A stretch of 16,470 nt of DNA from UBA93 sp964477205. GTDB lineage: Archaea > Micrarchaeota > Micrarchaeia > Norongarragalinales > Norongarragalinaceae. The DNA is taken from contig CAYZDE010000017.1 in NCBI GenBank assembly GCA_964477205.1, forward strand, positions 1 to 16,470, read 5' to 3'. Shown piece by piece: positions 1 through 7,734 of this stretch (the stretch's first letter is position 1; each line of letters opens with the position of its first letter). The notes beneath the pieces were generated by a model. That model was not told where the DNA came from and did not search any database. It saw only the letters and a list, made by a program, of their open reading frames with translations. A program made the position numbers and the translations under genes.

Positions 1-5
1 TTGTT

Positions 6-707
6 CTAGGAGGCTTGCTTGGCCGCGGGCGTGAGTGTCGGCGCGCCCCATTCCTCGTTGAAGTGCATTTTCTTGACTTCGGGTATGAATTCGAAGGCCT
101 GCACGTACAAGCGCGTTTTCTTTATTAGGTAGTCGCGGCTTGCCTTGTCCACTTTCTCTGGTACTATAACCGTGCACTCGTTGTTTTCATACGAGGCCTT
201 CGCGCCGGGGAGCAAGTCCTCTGCGAGTGCCTTGAACTTTTCCTCGGGCTTCTCTAGAACTTCGAGCACTTCGTAATCGTAAGTGATTTCCTTGCCCGCT
301 AGGGGGTGGTTGAAGTCAACGCGAACGCGCCCTCCGCTGATGCTCTGCACTTTAGCGCGCATCCCGTCGATTTCAACGGGCATGCCCACGAACGGCTTGA
401 CTTTTTGCTCCTTGAATTTGGATTCCGGCACGAGCTTTACGGATTCCGTGTTGCGCTTTCCGAATGCCTTGTCTGGAGCGAGAGTGATTTGCTTCTTGTC
501 GCCTTTCTTCGCGTTTGCGAGTTCCTCGTCGAGCCCCGTGATTACTTGGTGCTTGCCTACTGGAACGAGGACAGGGCCGTATCGCACGCGCTTGTCGTGG
601 ATTCCCGCTTCCTTTGCTTTCTCTTCGATGGTCGTGTCGAATATTTTACCGTCTTCCTTGGTGGCGCCGGTAAAATTGATTTTAACGAAATTTCCTTCTT
701 TAACCAT
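6..707 (-). CDS. FKBP/SlyD-type peptidyl-prolyl cis-trans isomerase, long archaeal form
   Basis: Cytoplasmic prolyl isomerase and likely folding chaperone, about 233 residues from the chosen start. Visible FKBP features are FDTT (residues 23-26), VPVGKHQVITGLDEEL (48-63), APDKAFGKR (78-86) and the SlyD-type DFNHPLAGK (131-139). An insert-in-flap segment lies near 87-130. After the FKBP core there is an extra C-terminal domain (about 155-233), as in long archaeal FKBPs such as the 26-kDa methanogen form. An upstream in-frame ATG at 755 would add 16 residues, but it has no ribosome binding site and overlaps the preceding gene. The ATG at 707 has GGTGAT nine bases upstream, so I chose it. It is the last gene of the operon in this window, 19 bases after its neighbour. 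Family assignment is secure; substrates are unknown. Confidence 0.93.
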   Translation of the reverse strand: MVKEGNFVKINFTGATKEDGKIFDTTIEEKAKEAGIHDKRVRYGPVLVPVGKHQVITGLDEELANAKKGDKKQITLAPDKAFGKRNTESVKLVPESKFKEQKVKPFVGMPVEIDGMRAKVQSISGGRVRVDFNHPLAGKEITYDYEVLEVLEKPEEKFKALAEDLLPGAKASYENNECTVIVPEKVDKASRDYLIKKTRLYVQAFEFIPEVKKMHFNEEWGAPTLTPAAKQAS

Positions 708-726
708 AGTGTATTCATCACCGTTT

Positions 727-1389
727 TCATTGAGTCGCGTTTTCGCTTGACTCATTCAATGTATTGTTAGCGGACGATTGGTTGTAAAACGTTTCGTTCG
801 CCGGCTCCGCCGATGGAATGATTACCCCGTCGGCTTTCTGCTCGATTATCAAGCGCGTGACTTGGTCTCCTTGTAATTGTGCGTAGACGACTACGCTGAT
901 TTCGTCGCCTTCCTGCACGCCGTAACCGCTCACGAACGATGTGCCTTTTTCAAGGTTGATCGGGTGCAAGTCGCGAGTTCCGTTGCCCGTCATTGAGTTT
1001 AATACTATTTTTCCGTTGAACGAGAGTTGCGCGGCGCGTAGTATCACTGCATCGCATTCGCCTTCTAAGGCAGTATAAATCTCCGGGATGCTCGCGTTCT
1101 CGTTGATTAGTGCCGCGTAACCGTCTTGAGTTTGCTTGAACGCTAGTTCGACGCCTTCCACTGCTTGAATCGTCTCCGCAGCGTTGGACGCGTTACAACT
1201 AATGAATAACTCACTCTTCAGTGCTTCGACAATCGCACTGCCTTCTCCTGCGCCCTCGAACTCCGCCTCAGCGGCGGGCGTTGGTTGCGTGGAATCGCTT
1301 CGAACGTACATTAAGGGCGAGAGGGCGCCCATCATGAATACTACTATTACGAGTACTCCGAATCCAATCATTATAGTTTTCCTGTTCAT
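727..1389 (-). CDS. Membrane-anchored extracellular protein of unknown function, rich in N-glycosylation sequons
   Basis: About 220 residues. A single hydrophobic helix near the N-terminus (about residues 4-27) follows a short basic MNRK start and looks like a signal anchor, which places the rest outside the cell. I recognise no family. The chain has eight NxS/T sequons, five of them in the last 25 residues (NET, NQS, NNT, NES, NAT). That fits a glycosylated surface protein encoded beside sugar-nucleotide and glycosyltransferase genes; the link is inference. A TTG at 1413 would add eight residues, but the sequence GGAAGTGAT over those codons is a good ribosome binding site for the ATG at 1389, so the shorter form is chosen. 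The 69-base gap to the upstream GlmU-like gene is the widest in this operon. Confidence 0.75.
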   Translation of the reverse strand: MNRKTIMIGFGVLVIVVFMMGALSPLMYVRSDSTQPTPAAEAEFEGAGEGSAIVEALKSELFISCNASNAAETIQAVEGVELAFKQTQDGYAALINENASIPEIYTALEGECDAVILRAAQLSFNGKIVLNSMTGNGTRDLHPINLEKGTSFVSGYGVQEGDEISVVVYAQLQGDQVTRLIIEQKADGVIIPSAEPANETFYNQSSANNTLNESSENATQ

Positions 1390-1429
1390 TGTGTGAAAAA
1401 TCACTTCCTTCAATTAATACCGAGGCCTT

Positions 1430-1440
1430 TGTTTAAGGAG
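1430..1440 (-). promoter_or_regulatory. Possible internal TATA element before the sequon-rich protein gene
   Basis: The 69-base gap holds CTCCTTAAAC on the minus strand, preceded by a purine-rich stretch. It lies about 45 bases before the ATG at 1389, so a transcript starting about 25 bases downstream would include the ribosome binding site. The match to a TATA box is weak, and readthrough from the upstream genes is equally possible. Confidence 0.22.
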
Positions 1441-1458
1441 TTTTCGGATTTTTATTCA

Positions 1459-2790
1459 TCACTTCGGGGCGTACTTGCGCAGGTTCTCGCGCAATTGCTT
1501 TGCTTTCTCCGGGTCGAGTTCCATTGAATTATCCTTGATTTCCAGGACTTGCCTGCTCTGGAACGCTATCTTATTCGGCTCGAGGTTAGTGAATAATAAT
1601 ACGCCGGGGCCTACGAGTGAGTGCGGGCCCACTTTTACTCCCGGCATTATCGTGGCATTGCTTCCGGTTTTACAGTTGTCCGCCATTATGATTCCGAGCT
1701 TGTTCGTGCCCGAATCCATCTTGCCTTTGCCGAGCACGCAGACCTTGATGTTTTCCTCGTCGAAGCGGTAATTCGCGGTTATGGTGCCGGCTCCAAGCGA
1801 GCAGTTGTCGCCGATGACCGAGTCGCCGACATAAGCCGAGTGAGTCCAACAATCGTCGCCGATAACCGAGTATTTTACTTCCGTTGAGTATCCAATCACC
1901 GAGTTCGCGCCGATGCTCGAGTTGCCTCTAATAAGGCAGTTGTTTCCGATTACCGAGCCGGGCCCGATGTAACAAGGGCCCTCGATAACCGCGTTCTCGA
2001 ACACGCGCGCTCCCTCTCCAATGTAAACGCGTTCGCCTTTTACAACGGCCTTGTCGCTGATGCGCGCGCTCTTTGCAATGAACGGCTCTTGCTTTTCCAG
2101 GAAGTGCTCGTTGAGCCGCAATAAGTCCCAAGGGAGCTTGTACGAGCCGAAGAATCCGTCGTATTCCACTGCGATTACGCTCTTCCCGTCGTCAATCATT
2201 TTTTGTATTGCTTCTTCGTATTGTGAGTCGGAAACGGGGGTCTTCTTAATGTAATCGAAGATAATTGAGTTCAGTAAGTACAAGCCGATTACCGCGTTGT
2301 TCGACGGTTCCCCGCCCTTATCCGGCTTCTCAACGATTCCCTTAACGCGCTCGCCGTCCAAATCGAGTATGCCGAACTTCCAGGTTTCCTCGACTTTCTT
2401 GGAAGCGAAAACCGCGTCGGCGCCTTTTGCCTTCTCCAGCATTAACTTCAACAAGCCCGGCTCGAACACGTCGTCCGCGTTCACGACAACGAACTTGCCT
2501 CCGCCAAGCTTTTCCTCTGCTTTGAGCAAGGCATTCGCCATTCCTTTTGCCTCTTCCTGCACCGCGTACTCTATTTTTACGCCGTGCGATTCGCTCTTAA
2601 AGTACTCCTTGATTTGCTCCGGGTTGTGCCCGACAACGCAAACGACTTCCTTGACTCCGGCGTCCGCTAGCTCTTGAACAACGTATTCCATTAGCGGCTT
2701 GCCGAGCAACTTGAACATGGGCTTTGGCTTATTCACTGCGAGCGGGTACACGCGTTTTCCGTTGCCAGCAGCTAGTATTATCGCTTTCAT
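1459..2790 (-). CDS. glmU: Bifunctional sugar-1-phosphate uridylyltransferase / amino-sugar-1-phosphate N-acetyltransferase (archaeal GlmU-like, ST0452 type)
   Basis: Predicted to acetylate glucosamine-1-phosphate and join the product to UMP, giving UDP-GlcNAc in the cytoplasm. Residues 1-230 are a Rossmann-like nucleotidylyltransferase: LAAGNGKR at 6-13, KPKPM at 21-25, NADD at 104-107 and VEKP at 153-156. Residues 238-410 form a left-handed beta-helix of hexapeptide repeats. The stretch THSAYVGDS (316-324) with GAGTITANYRFDEE (333-346) closely resembles Sulfolobus ST0452. H317, Y320 and N340 align with residues reported as important for acetyl transfer in that family. The nucleotide loop has Lys where bacterial enzymes usually have Thr; archaeal members vary here. 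The ATG overlaps the glmM stop (ATGA), with GGTGAT five bases upstream, so translation is probably coupled. Exact sugar specificity (GlcN or GalN) cannot be read from sequence. Confidence 0.88.
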   Translation of the reverse strand: MKAIILAAGNGKRVYPLAVNKPKPMFKLLGKPLMEYVVQELADAGVKEVVCVVGHNPEQIKEYFKSESHGVKIEYAVQEEAKGMANALLKAEEKLGGGKFVVVNADDVFEPGLLKLMLEKAKGADAVFASKKVEETWKFGILDLDGERVKGIVEKPDKGGEPSNNAVIGLYLLNSIIFDYIKKTPVSDSQYEEAIQKMIDDGKSVIAVEYDGFFGSYKLPWDLLRLNEHFLEKQEPFIAKSARISDKAVVKGERVYIGEGARVFENAVIEGPCYIGPGSVIGNNCLIRGNSSIGANSVIGYSTEVKYSVIGDDCWTHSAYVGDSVIGDNCSLGAGTITANYRFDEENIKVCVLGKGKMDSGTNKLGIIMADNCKTGSNATIMPGVKVGPHSLVGPGVLLFTNLEPNKIAFQSRQVLEIKDNSMELDPEKAKQLRENLRKYAPK

Positions 2791-4109
2791 AATGCATCAC
2801 CGATTAATTTTATTCCTTTTAACACGAGTTCGTCCAATCGCTCTTGCGAGGACGATGCTTCCGCACTTACCTTCATGTACGGCTCGGTTCCACTCGGCCT
2901 TACTAATAGCCAGGAGTCGTCCCAGTCAACGCGCACCCCGTCGATGTCGGTAACGCGCCCCCCGCCGAACGCTCGCAGTTGGCTTGCAACCGCGGCCATC
3001 ACGCGTTTCTTGTCCGCATTCGGGCAGTTGATTCGCTCCTTGGCAAAGAGCGGTTGCTCTACTCCCTTGAATTCCTTGTCGAGCTCGTTCAAGTTGAATT
3101 TGGATAATAACAAGCACGCGGGGTAAATCGTCGAGGAAAAGTAGCCGACTTCGGGTAGCATGTAATGCCCGCATTCTTCTAATCCGAGTGCGGCTTTGCG
3201 TTCGTGAACGCATCGTGCTATTACCGTGTCCCCTACTATCGTGCGGTGCAGTGACCCGCCTGCGCGCTTTATCACGTTTTCAACAAAGCGGCCGGTTTCC
3301 ACTGATCCGACTGCTTCTTTTTTTTCATTGAATGCGCTTAACGCCATGGCCGCGTTCGCTTCTTGGAATCCGATGAATCCGTTTGCGTTCAAGAAAACCA
3401 CTCGGTCATTGTCGCCGTCGAAACAAACGCCCGCGTCCGCCTTGTTTTCCATTGCAAAGGCGATGGTTTTTTCGAGCGTGTCTTTCTTCGGTTCAAGGGA
3501 GCGGTCGCACTTAGTCACGTCCGGCTCGCAATTCACTTCCAAGACTTCGTGGCCCATCCATCGAAAGAAGTCGGGAGCGTGCGTTGAATTCGGCCCGCAA
3601 GCGCAGTCCAATACCAGCTTTAACGGCTTTAAAGGCTTTGGGCATAATGCCTGCATTCGCTTGAAGAATTCTCCAGCGCCGTCAATTTCGTCTACGCTGC
3701 CTTTTTGTGAAGTAGGGTTTGTTGGCGGCTCGAAGTAATATTCTTCCATCTTAGCCTGATCGGGCGACATGCCCTTTGAATTGCAAAACTTGAACCCGTT
3801 GTATTCCGGCGGGTTATGGCTCGCCGTAATCATGACTCCGGCTTCGAAACCGAGTTCTTGCGTGAGATAGTAAACGCCCGGAGTGGATATGACGCCGAGG
3901 CGCGTTACATTCACTCCTTTTTCCGTGAGCTCGTTCACGAGTTTTTCCTCTAGGTCCGGCCCGCTTTGCCTAGTGTCCCTGCCAATGCAAACGCGTTTTC
4001 CCTTGCCGATTAGGAATGCGAATGCAAGTGACAAGCGTTCGACTAGCTCGTCGTTGATTTCCCTGCCGACAACGCCGCGTATCCCCGAAGTGCCGAATAA
4101 CCTGCTCAT
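2787..4109 (-). CDS. glmM: Phosphoglucosamine mutase / phosphomannomutase family
   Basis: Alpha-D-phosphohexomutase, 440 residues, the normal length. It interconverts glucosamine-6-phosphate and glucosamine-1-phosphate, the substrate of the next gene. Motifs in order: FGTSGIRG (5-12), the phosphoserine loop TASHNP (95-100, catalytic S97), the metal site DGDNDR (231-236), the sugar loop EECGH (311-315) and the phosphate clamp RPSGTEP (404-410). The sugar loop has Cys where most relatives have Ser (GExSGH), and the usual DG after it is replaced by VGYFSST, so specificity may differ. The ATG lies 12 bases after the upstream stop with AGGGGTTAT in between. The stop overlaps the glmU start. Position beside glmU favours a glucosamine role, but archaeal members often also act on mannose or glucose phosphates. 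Confidence 0.92.
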   Translation of the reverse strand: MSRLFGTSGIRGVVGREINDELVERLSLAFAFLIGKGKRVCIGRDTRQSGPDLEEKLVNELTEKGVNVTRLGVISTPGVYYLTQELGFEAGVMITASHNPPEYNGFKFCNSKGMSPDQAKMEEYYFEPPTNPTSQKGSVDEIDGAGEFFKRMQALCPKPLKPLKLVLDCACGPNSTHAPDFFRWMGHEVLEVNCEPDVTKCDRSLEPKKDTLEKTIAFAMENKADAGVCFDGDNDRVVFLNANGFIGFQEANAAMALSAFNEKKEAVGSVETGRFVENVIKRAGGSLHRTIVGDTVIARCVHERKAALGLEECGHYMLPEVGYFSSTIYPACLLLSKFNLNELDKEFKGVEQPLFAKERINCPNADKKRVMAAVASQLRAFGGGRVTDIDGVRVDWDDSWLLVRPSGTEPYMKVSAEASSSQERLDELVLKGIKLIGDAL

Positions 4110-4121
4110 TTGAAATAACCC

Positions 4122-5237
4122 CTACTTTCCGCCGTGGTATAGCCAATAAGCCATTCCGCCAACCAGCGCGGCCAACCCGAGTATCACGAGGTAAATCCCG
4201 TAATCCTCTCCTTCTTCTTTAACAGGAGGAGCAATTGCGTTTTGGCTCGGCTCTATTATCGGGATTGAAGACGGGGCGGTTTTGCAAGCTCCGTTAATGC
4301 AGCCGTATTCGCAAGCCATTTCCTTGGATTTTCCGGTTAACCCGCTGCAATAATACTCTATGAGCGTTGATTCGGACTCGCAGTAATCCTCTAACTCAAC
4401 ATTTTCCTCGCCGATGACGGTCACGACGCCTTTAGTGCCGCCTAGCGCGCCGTTATCCGAGTCAGTGCACGACGCAACTACGCTGCACGCATTGTTTAAG
4501 CAGTTGTTCTCGCATTCCATTGCCTCCGGCGCGCAAGCGCCTTCCACGCAAGAGTAAGAGTAAAGCCATTTGCCGCGGCATTCCCCTTCTGCTTTAGCGA
4601 TTGTTGACTCGCAGCCGCTTTCGGTTTCAGTGCACTCGGGCTCGCAACAGCCCAAGTAAACGAACGCGTTCTCGCTTGCCTTAACCCAGCCTTGCGGCGT
4701 CTCGAAGAATAAGTCGGCTTCCTCGAATCCGCCCGATGCTTCAGCGAGCGCGTAAACCTCGTTAACCGCCATTGCCCCGTCAATTCCAAATGCGTAAGGG
4801 CGCGGGTCCGAGATTCGCACGAAGTGCGCCGTGAACTCCGAGCCGCCCACTGCAATTGACTTTTCCTCGTAATCAAATGAAAGTGACTGTTGCGCCCCTT
4901 CTTCACAGTAATACGATATTGGCTCTTCTGTTCTAATTACGCTGGACTCGAAGTCGCCGTTAATGTCCTTAATGAATACGCTTCCGGTTTCATCGCCGCC
5001 CAGGCTGTTAGTGTCCTGGCGTACGAGAATGAATGCGGTGTTTCCCAAGTCGTTAAAGTAGCGCGACCAAGCCGGGCTCATTGCGTTAACTCGAATGGAG
5101 CCGCCTTGAATGTCCCAACCGTAACCCGGCCGGAGGTAAAAGTCCTGGTCAAAGCGCACGTAAAACGAGTTCGCGCACTCGGCAATTGCCATGGCAGTGC
5201 AAGCCATCAGAACGAGCAACAACAATAATTTTTTCAT
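4122..5237 (-). CDS. Secreted cysteine-rich protein with C-terminal membrane anchor
   Basis: 371 residues. A signal peptide (about 1-19, MKK then a leucine-rich core ending AIA) is followed by an ectodomain of mixed beta character to about 195. Next comes a cysteine-rich region (197-318) with 16 cysteines. A single hydrophobic helix (about 347-366) and a short basic tail follow, so the bulk is outside the cell. The segment 257-318 has the pattern C-DSDNG-...-DYC-...-EYYC-...-C-x3-C-x4-C, a repeat I recall from secreted proteins of DPANN archaea; a shorter related half is at 230-251. An even cysteine count suggests disulfides. The ATG has GGGGAGAGG just upstream and begins 12 bases after dcd. 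Function unknown; a surface or adhesion role is a guess. Confidence 0.82.
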   Translation of the reverse strand: MKKLLLLLVLMACTAMAIAECANSFYVRFDQDFYLRPGYGWDIQGGSIRVNAMSPAWSRYFNDLGNTAFILVRQDTNSLGGDETGSVFIKDINGDFESSVIRTEEPISYYCEEGAQQSLSFDYEEKSIAVGGSEFTAHFVRISDPRPYAFGIDGAMAVNEVYALAEASGGFEEADLFFETPQGWVKASENAFVYLGCCEPECTETESGCESTIAKAEGECRGKWLYSYSCVEGACAPEAMECENNCLNNACSVVASCTDSDNGALGGTKGVVTVIGEENVELEDYCESESTLIEYYCSGLTGKSKEMACEYGCINGACKTAPSSIPIIEPSQNAIAPPVKEEGEDYGIYLVILGLAALVGGMAYWLYHGGK

Positions 5238-5249
5238 TTGCCTCTCCCC

Positions 5250-5795
5250 TCAAATCTTACTTTCTCCCGGGCCGTCCGCGTCTTGGTACTTACTCTTTAA
5301 TGACGCGTGGCCGTACGGCTTCTCCGCCGGCTCAGTGAGCACGCCGAAGGATATCTGTGCGATCTCCATTCCCGGATACAATGCAACCGGCATCTTACCA
5401 ACGTTACTCAACTCGAGCGTCAAGCGCCCGCTCCAACCCGGGTTAACCTTGCCCGCCGTAGCGTGAATGACCACTCCCAAGCGGCCCAGTGAACTCTTGC
5501 CTTCTATGAACCCGACTAGCGACGCGTCGAAGGATACTTTCTCTATTGTACAGCCGAGAACGAATTCGCCGGGGTGTAGCATGAACGGGTTTCCTTCGTC
5601 AACACTGCAAGTTTCCGTGTAATCCTTGCGCTCGCGCGAGTCAATGAACGCATTGTGCGTATTCTTGAACACTCGGAACTCGTTCAATAAGTGCAAGTCC
5701 ACGCTCGACGGCTGTACGCACTCTTCGTGCAACGGCTCGAACTTAATGCGGCCTTCCTTGATTGCTTTCCTTATGCTACGGTCACTCAACAACAT
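5250..5795 (-). CDS. dcd: dCTP deaminase, possibly bifunctional dCTP deaminase/dUTPase
   Basis: 181 residues, usual length. Converts dCTP to dUTP and, in bifunctional members, on to dUMP for thymidylate synthesis. Motifs: QPSSVDLHL (28-36), EGKSSLGRLG (98-107), HATAGKVNPGWSG (111-123) with LTLELSN holding the catalytic Glu (E128), PGMEIAQISF (141-150), and the tail PYG/KYQ/GP (160-177) that closes over the nucleotide. The TAG-x-x-x-PG loop and tail resemble the Mycobacterium tuberculosis bifunctional enzyme more than E. coli Dcd, so dUMP release is plausible but not shown. The gene starts three bases after the glycosyltransferase stop, and its ribosome binding site (GGGGT) overlaps that stop. 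A nucleotide enzyme among sugar genes probably reflects operon packing. Confidence 0.95.
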   Translation of the reverse strand: MLLSDRSIRKAIKEGRIKFEPLHEECVQPSSVDLHLLNEFRVFKNTHNAFIDSRERKDYTETCSVDEGNPFMLHPGEFVLGCTIEKVSFDASLVGFIEGKSSLGRLGVVIHATAGKVNPGWSGRLTLELSNVGKMPVALYPGMEIAQISFGVLTEPAEKPYGHASLKSKYQDADGPGESKI

Positions 5796-5798
5796 TTG

Positions 5799-6932
5799 TT
5801 ACCCCACGAAATCATCGTACATGCGCATGGTGGAGCGCGCTGACTCGTCCCAAGTGAAGTACTTTAAGACGCGCTTGCGCCCATTTGCCCCCAAGCGCTT
5901 CCTTAATTGTTTGTCCTCGAGGAGCGTTTTAATCCTTTGTTTAAGCGGTTTAGGCCGCGCTTTGGCCACCACGAAACCACTGGAATCATCGATTACCTCG
6001 GGTATTCCCCCTGCGTTCGTTCCCACAACCGGCTTCCCGCAAGCCATTGCCTCTACGGTGACGATTCCGAACGGCTCCCACAAGCTAGGCAAAGCGAAAA
6101 CATCACAGGCGCCGTAAATGCTAGCCAACTGCCCGTCGGTAACCCGCTTCGAGTAGAACAAAGCGTTCACTCCTTCCTTGCGCGCAAGAGCCTTCAATTT
6201 TTTTTCGAGCGGCCCCCTACCGAAGATTACCAGGTTTGCGTCCACTCCCTTCATTGCGTGAATCAAGTATTCAATGCCCTTCTGCTTGACTAGGCGGCCG
6301 TTAGTCAGCACGATGGGCCCTTCAATCCCTGTTTCCTCGCGGAACCATTCCCCGCTTATTCTCGGGTTGAACAGCTTAGTGTCAACCCCGTTGTAAACCA
6401 CGCGCGTCTTATCCATTAACTCACTCGGCACGGTCATGTCCAGGGTTGCCCGGCTCACTCCCGCAATGCAAGTGCACTTGCGCATGGTGTGCTTGCCGAT
6501 GAAGTCATCGTAAAATTGGCCTAGGGCGTCCGTCGCAGCGTCCACGCCGATCGTGCGCGCATTATGCAAGGTGAGCGCCAAGTCCTTCTTCAAGAAGTTG
6601 CGGATGAGTAGTATGTCCGCGGTCCCGTAAACAAAGCGATTGTGAATGTGCACTAAATCCGCGTTCTTCGCTTCCTTAGCCAAGTCACGCAAAGAGAACG
6701 GGGTAACCGGAATCGGCGGGGGCAAAGGGTGCGGCAAGTGCTTGAGGACGAACGCCGGAGTGCGCTTGATGCGCACGCCTTCGCTCACTTCCTCTTTCTT
6801 AGTATTCGGCAAGCGCGCCGTTAGAACCGTAACCTCGTGCTTCTTAGCTAAACGCTTGCTGACCTCGTAAACATGTTTCTCCGTTCCGCCCTGGTAAGGC
6901 GGGTAGAACGGGTTCAACATTAAAATTCTCAA
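5799..6932 (-). CDS. Family 4 glycosyltransferase (GT-B fold)
   Basis: About 377 residues, cytoplasmic or peripheral on the membrane. It would transfer a sugar from a nucleotide donor with retention. The N-terminus RILMLNPFYPPYQGGTEKHV is the classic GT4 opening with a glycine-rich loop. VHIHNRF is near 94-100. The donor domain has GRLVKQKGIEYL (from 212; R213 and K218 bind phosphate) and EPFGIVTVEA (286-295; the E-x7-E pair is E286/E294). Acceptor and donor sugar cannot be told. An in-frame TTG at 6953 exists, but the TTG at 6932 has a perfect GGAGGT five bases upstream and overlaps the regulator's stop codon as TTGA, so I take it as the start. Coupled translation with the membrane-bound regulator ties the two together. 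Confidence 0.9.
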   Translation of the reverse strand: MRILMLNPFYPPYQGGTEKHVYEVSKRLAKKHEVTVLTARLPNTKKEEVSEGVRIKRTPAFVLKHLPHPLPPPIPVTPFSLRDLAKEAKNADLVHIHNRFVYGTADILLIRNFLKKDLALTLHNARTIGVDAATDALGQFYDDFIGKHTMRKCTCIAGVSRATLDMTVPSELMDKTRVVYNGVDTKLFNPRISGEWFREETGIEGPIVLTNGRLVKQKGIEYLIHAMKGVDANLVIFGRGPLEKKLKALARKEGVNALFYSKRVTDGQLASIYGACDVFALPSLWEPFGIVTVEAMACGKPVVGTNAGGIPEVIDDSSGFVVAKARPKPLKQRIKTLLEDKQLRKRLGANGRKRVLKYFTWDESARSTMRMYDDFVG

Positions 6933-7441
6933 GGCGACCTCCTCGAAAGCCAAGACTTCAAGAAAAAGCCGAATAAAATCGAGCCGGCTATTACCAGTAA
7001 TAATCCGGTTGAGTCCATTGCCGCGCTCCCGGCAGAGTTAGCGGTTACTGTCTGCTCAACCGCATTATAAACCGCGTCCTTTCCTGCGCTTGACAAGGGC
7101 GCCCGCACTAACGGGGCTTCAGCAAGCCGCCACAATCCGCCTAAAGCCACAAGCGCGCTCGCACCCAATAACAATAACACTTTACTCTTGTTCGGCTCGA
7201 CTACCCCTTGCCCTGCTTCGGTTAAGTCAAAGTAAACCCACTTCGCGCGGGAGCGCCTCTTAACCAAGCCGGCCTTTCGCATCTTCTCCAGGTGCTGGCT
7301 AGCCGCTTGCACGCTCACGCCCGCCTCTTTAGCTAGCTCGCTAGCCGTCTTACCGCGGACTCGCAGCGCCTTCAAGAATTTTACCCGCGTATTGCTCGCG
7401 AGCGCCTTGAACGACTCCAAGTCAAGGGTTACTTCACCCAA
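6929..7441 (-). CDS. Membrane-tethered ArsR-type winged-helix transcription regulator
   Basis: 170 residues. Residues 1-83 are a winged helix: ASNTRVKFLKALRVRGKTAS, then a recognition helix around AGVSVQAASQHLEKMRKAGL and a basic wing KRRSRAKWVYFDLT. No metal-binding cysteines are seen. Two hydrophobic helices follow (about 87-105 and 145-164), separated by about 40 mostly polar residues that would face outside; the C-terminus SWLSRRSP would be cytoplasmic. Such one-component regulators could sense an envelope signal. The start is TTG at 7441 with GGTGAT five bases upstream. It sits 14 bases after the small gene upstream and overlaps the glycosyltransferase start. It may control its own operon, but targets are unknown. 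Confidence 0.85.
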   Translation of the reverse strand: MGEVTLDLESFKALASNTRVKFLKALRVRGKTASELAKEAGVSVQAASQHLEKMRKAGLVKRRSRAKWVYFDLTEAGQGVVEPNKSKVLLLLGASALVALGGLWRLAEAPLVRAPLSSAGKDAVYNAVEQTVTANSAGSAAMDSTGLLLVIAGSILFGFFLKSWLSRRSP

Positions 7442-7455
7442 ATCAAATCACCAAA

Positions 7456-7710
7456 TTAGCCGATTTTGTAGTACACGATGAACGCGTCCACTTCCTCTTC
7501 AACGCGCCCGGTTGACACGGGAGACCCGAGCTTGGTAGAGAGCAGCACGCCGAAGTCGTCGAACCACGCTTCCGCGCCGCCCGCTTCGCACAACCCCCCG
7601 CAGAATCGAACCACGACTTCACCCTCGTCCGCGGAATAAAACTCTACTCGCGCCTCCGGCTCGTTGCGCGCATTGTATTCTTCTATTGCTGCGTTAATGT
7701 CTTCAATCAT
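7456..7710 (-). CDS. Small acidic protein of unknown function, first gene of the nine-gene operon
   Basis: 84 residues, no family recognised. It is acidic, with an N-terminal helix (IEDINAAIEEYNARNE), two or three predicted beta strands (RVEFYSADEGEVVVRFCG and the C-terminal DAFIVYYKIG) and two cysteines in CGGLCEAGG. No signal peptide or membrane helix, so it is probably cytoplasmic. The ATG has no clear ribosome binding site but lies about 29 bases from the centre of a strong TATA box, consistent with a leaderless message starting at the ATG. Coding status is supported by the promoter position, the short 14-base gap to the regulator and the balanced composition. Pairing with the adjacent regulator may be functional, but that is inference. 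Confidence 0.72.
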   Translation of the reverse strand: MIEDINAAIEEYNARNEPEARVEFYSADEGEVVVRFCGGLCEAGGAEAWFDDFGVLLSTKLGSPVSTGRVEEEVDAFIVYYKIG

Positions 7711-7734
7711 GCCTGAATACGATTAAGAAAACCT

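Noticed and set aside
715..721. C-box-like GTGATGA on the minus strand before the FKBP start
   Set aside because: It is the Shine-Dalgarno sequence GGTGAT; no D, D' or C' boxes follow at guide spacing.
283..750. Plus-strand open frames opposite the FKBP gene
   Set aside because: Both frames lack start signals and family resemblance, and lie across a confidently assigned gene.
708..755. Longer N-terminus for the FKBP gene from the ATG at 755
   Set aside because: No ribosome binding site precedes it and it overlaps the upstream gene by 29 bases. GGTGAT before the ATG at 707 and the family's usual start support the shorter protein.
1456..1462. C-box-like GTGATGA on the minus strand at the glmU stop codon
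   Set aside because: No CTGA follows at 12-nt spacing; it is the coding end plus flanking bases.
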